Shown one piece after another: positions 5,216-5,825 of a stretch of DNA of 5,825 nucleotides. The position numbers were made by a program, and so were the translations under genes. The first letter of the stretch is position 1, and every line of letters starts with the position of its first letter. Source of the stretch: Pseudomonadota bacterium (GTDB taxonomy: Bacteria; Desulfobacterota; Desulfovibrionia; Desulfovibrionales; Desulfovibrionaceae); NCBI GenBank assembly GCA_023453335.1, contig JAEXTU010000344.1, positions 1 to 5,825 on the forward strand, written 5' to 3'. The notes below the pieces were generated by a model. The model was not told where the DNA came from and ran no database searches. It saw nothing but the letters and a program-made list of their open reading frames with translations.

Positions 5216-5825
5216 GGCGACTCCGGGGAGTGCTTGGGGTGGCAGTCGAAATGGGCGATGGGCTTTTGGTTGTGGTCGGCCTCGGCCACCAGGTCGGCCA
5301 GGCTGGCCCCGGCCCGGCACTGGGCCAGGCCGGCGCGCAGGGAGAAGGAGAAGCAGGCCGCGCGGGAATTGATACGCAGCGCGTCCTCCCCGCCCAGGGC
5401 CCGGGCCAGTTTCTCGCGCACCCGCTCGGCCTGGTCCAGGGAGGTGCGGGGCAAGAGCGTCAGGATGCGGTATTCCGAGAACCGGGCCGAGGTGTCGGTG
5501 GGGTGCAGGGTGCGGGACAAAAACTCGGACAGGCGCTGCACCAGGCGCTGGGTGGCCAGGTGGCCCAGGCCCTCGCGGATGCTCTCCGGGTTCTCCACCG
5601 AGAAGACCATGACCGTAAAGGGATGGTCCGCGGCCGTAAAGCGCTCCAGCTCGCGGGCGTAGCGGCGCTCGATGTTCTGGCGGGTCTCCAGGCCGGTGAG
5701 CTCGTCCTTGAGCGCCTCCAGGCTGCCCACGAACTGGCGCACCACCTCGTTCTCCACCATCTCCAGCTCCACGGGCTCGCCCTGGAACAGCACCTTCTGC
5801 TCCTCCAGGATGGCCACCCGCTGCG
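5212..5825 (-). CDS. GGDEF-like domain protein with a degenerate active site, partial (start outside window)
   Basis: The visible C-terminal 203 codons carry a GGDEF (diguanylate cyclase) fold, numbered here from the in-frame GTG at 5817-5815. Family marks are DELTGLETR (38-46) for the DxLTGLxNR entry motif, a hydrophobic strand FTVMVFSV (67-74), GLGH (83-86) for the xxGH motif, and LLP (121-123) after the signature position. The signature itself reads SEYRI (114-118) where GGDEF is expected. Aligned by eye, the first metal Asp is S73, the guanine-contacting Asn and Asp are R81 and Q90, and the inhibitory-site Arg is H105. Diguanylate cyclase activity is therefore unlikely, leaving a structural, nucleotide-sensing or protein-binding role. 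A helical, probably coiled-coil stretch (4-36) precedes the domain. The frame stays open to the window edge, and the GTG lacks a ribosome site, so the protein probably extends further. The stop overlaps the mlaD start as ATGA. Confidence 0.75.
   Translation of the reverse strand, partial: QRVAILEEQKVLFQGEPVELEMVENEVVRQFVGSLEALKDELTGLETRQNIERRYARELERFTAADHPFTVMVFSVENPESIREGLGHLATQRLVQRLSEFLSRTLHPTDTSARFSEYRILTLLPRTSLDQAERVREKLARALGGEDALRINSRAACFSFSLRAGLAQCRAGASLADLVAEADHNQKPIAHFDCHPKHSPESP

Noticed and set aside
4859..5662. Plus-strand frame of 267 codons opposite mlaD and the GGDEF-like gene
   Set aside because: It is antisense to conserved coding sequence and has no recognisable domain.
5212..5825. 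Active diguanylate cyclase
   Set aside because: The GGDEF signature is SEYRI, and the metal-binding and guanine-contacting positions are substituted, so synthesis of c-di-GMP is not supported.

Overview
The window comes from the chromosome of a high-GC, Gram-negative, diderm bacterium. The sequence is strongly G+C rich throughout, apart from one short A/T patch upstream of rex. The mla genes require an outer membrane. A Rex-type redox repressor beside an Mla lipid-transport cluster, a late cobalamin-synthesis gene and a SAM-hydrolysing enzyme suggests a strict or facultative anaerobe. My best guess is a member of the Desulfovibrionales (Desulfobacterota, formerly Deltaproteobacteria). That placement is an impression from gene content and protein style, not something shown here.

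Layout. The only plus-strand gene is rex (96-746), a full-length NADH/NAD+-sensing repressor. A short A/T-rich leader precedes it and may hold a degenerate Rex operator. A 12-bp hairpin with a short T run follows it at 775-810. Everything else lies on the minus strand and converges on that hairpin. In order of transcription (right to left) the genes are: a GGDEF-like protein with a degenerate active site, running off the right edge (5212-5825); mlaD (4733-5215); mlaC (4140-4736); mlaA (3308-4129); a YitT-family membrane protein (2395-3249); a SAM hydroxide adenosyltransferase of the DUF62 family (1571-2395); and cobS (813-1574).

Packing. The GGDEF-like gene and mlaD overlap by 4 nt, as do mlaD and mlaC. 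mlaC and mlaA are 10 nt apart. yitT and the SAM-hydrolase gene share 1 nt (TGATG), and the SAM-hydrolase gene and cobS overlap by 4 nt (GTGA). The only larger gap on this strand is 57 nt between mlaA and yitT, with no visible terminator. The strand therefore reads as two tight modules that may be one transcript.

How the genes work together. MlaD (inner-membrane MCE ring), MlaC (periplasmic lipid carrier) and MlaA (outer-membrane lipoprotein) are three parts of the phospholipid-trafficking pathway that maintains outer-membrane asymmetry. The partner permease and ATPase (MlaE, MlaF) are not in the window and probably lie past the right edge. The second module joins a membrane protein, an enzyme that hydrolyses SAM to adenosine and methionine, and the last-step cobalamin synthase; its joint logic is not obvious. 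I see no mobile element, CRISPR array, tRNA or rRNA. Most of the window is ordinary core genome. The points most worth a second look are the catalytically dead-looking GGDEF protein coupled to mlaD and the coupled YitT/SAM-hydrolase/CobS triplet.
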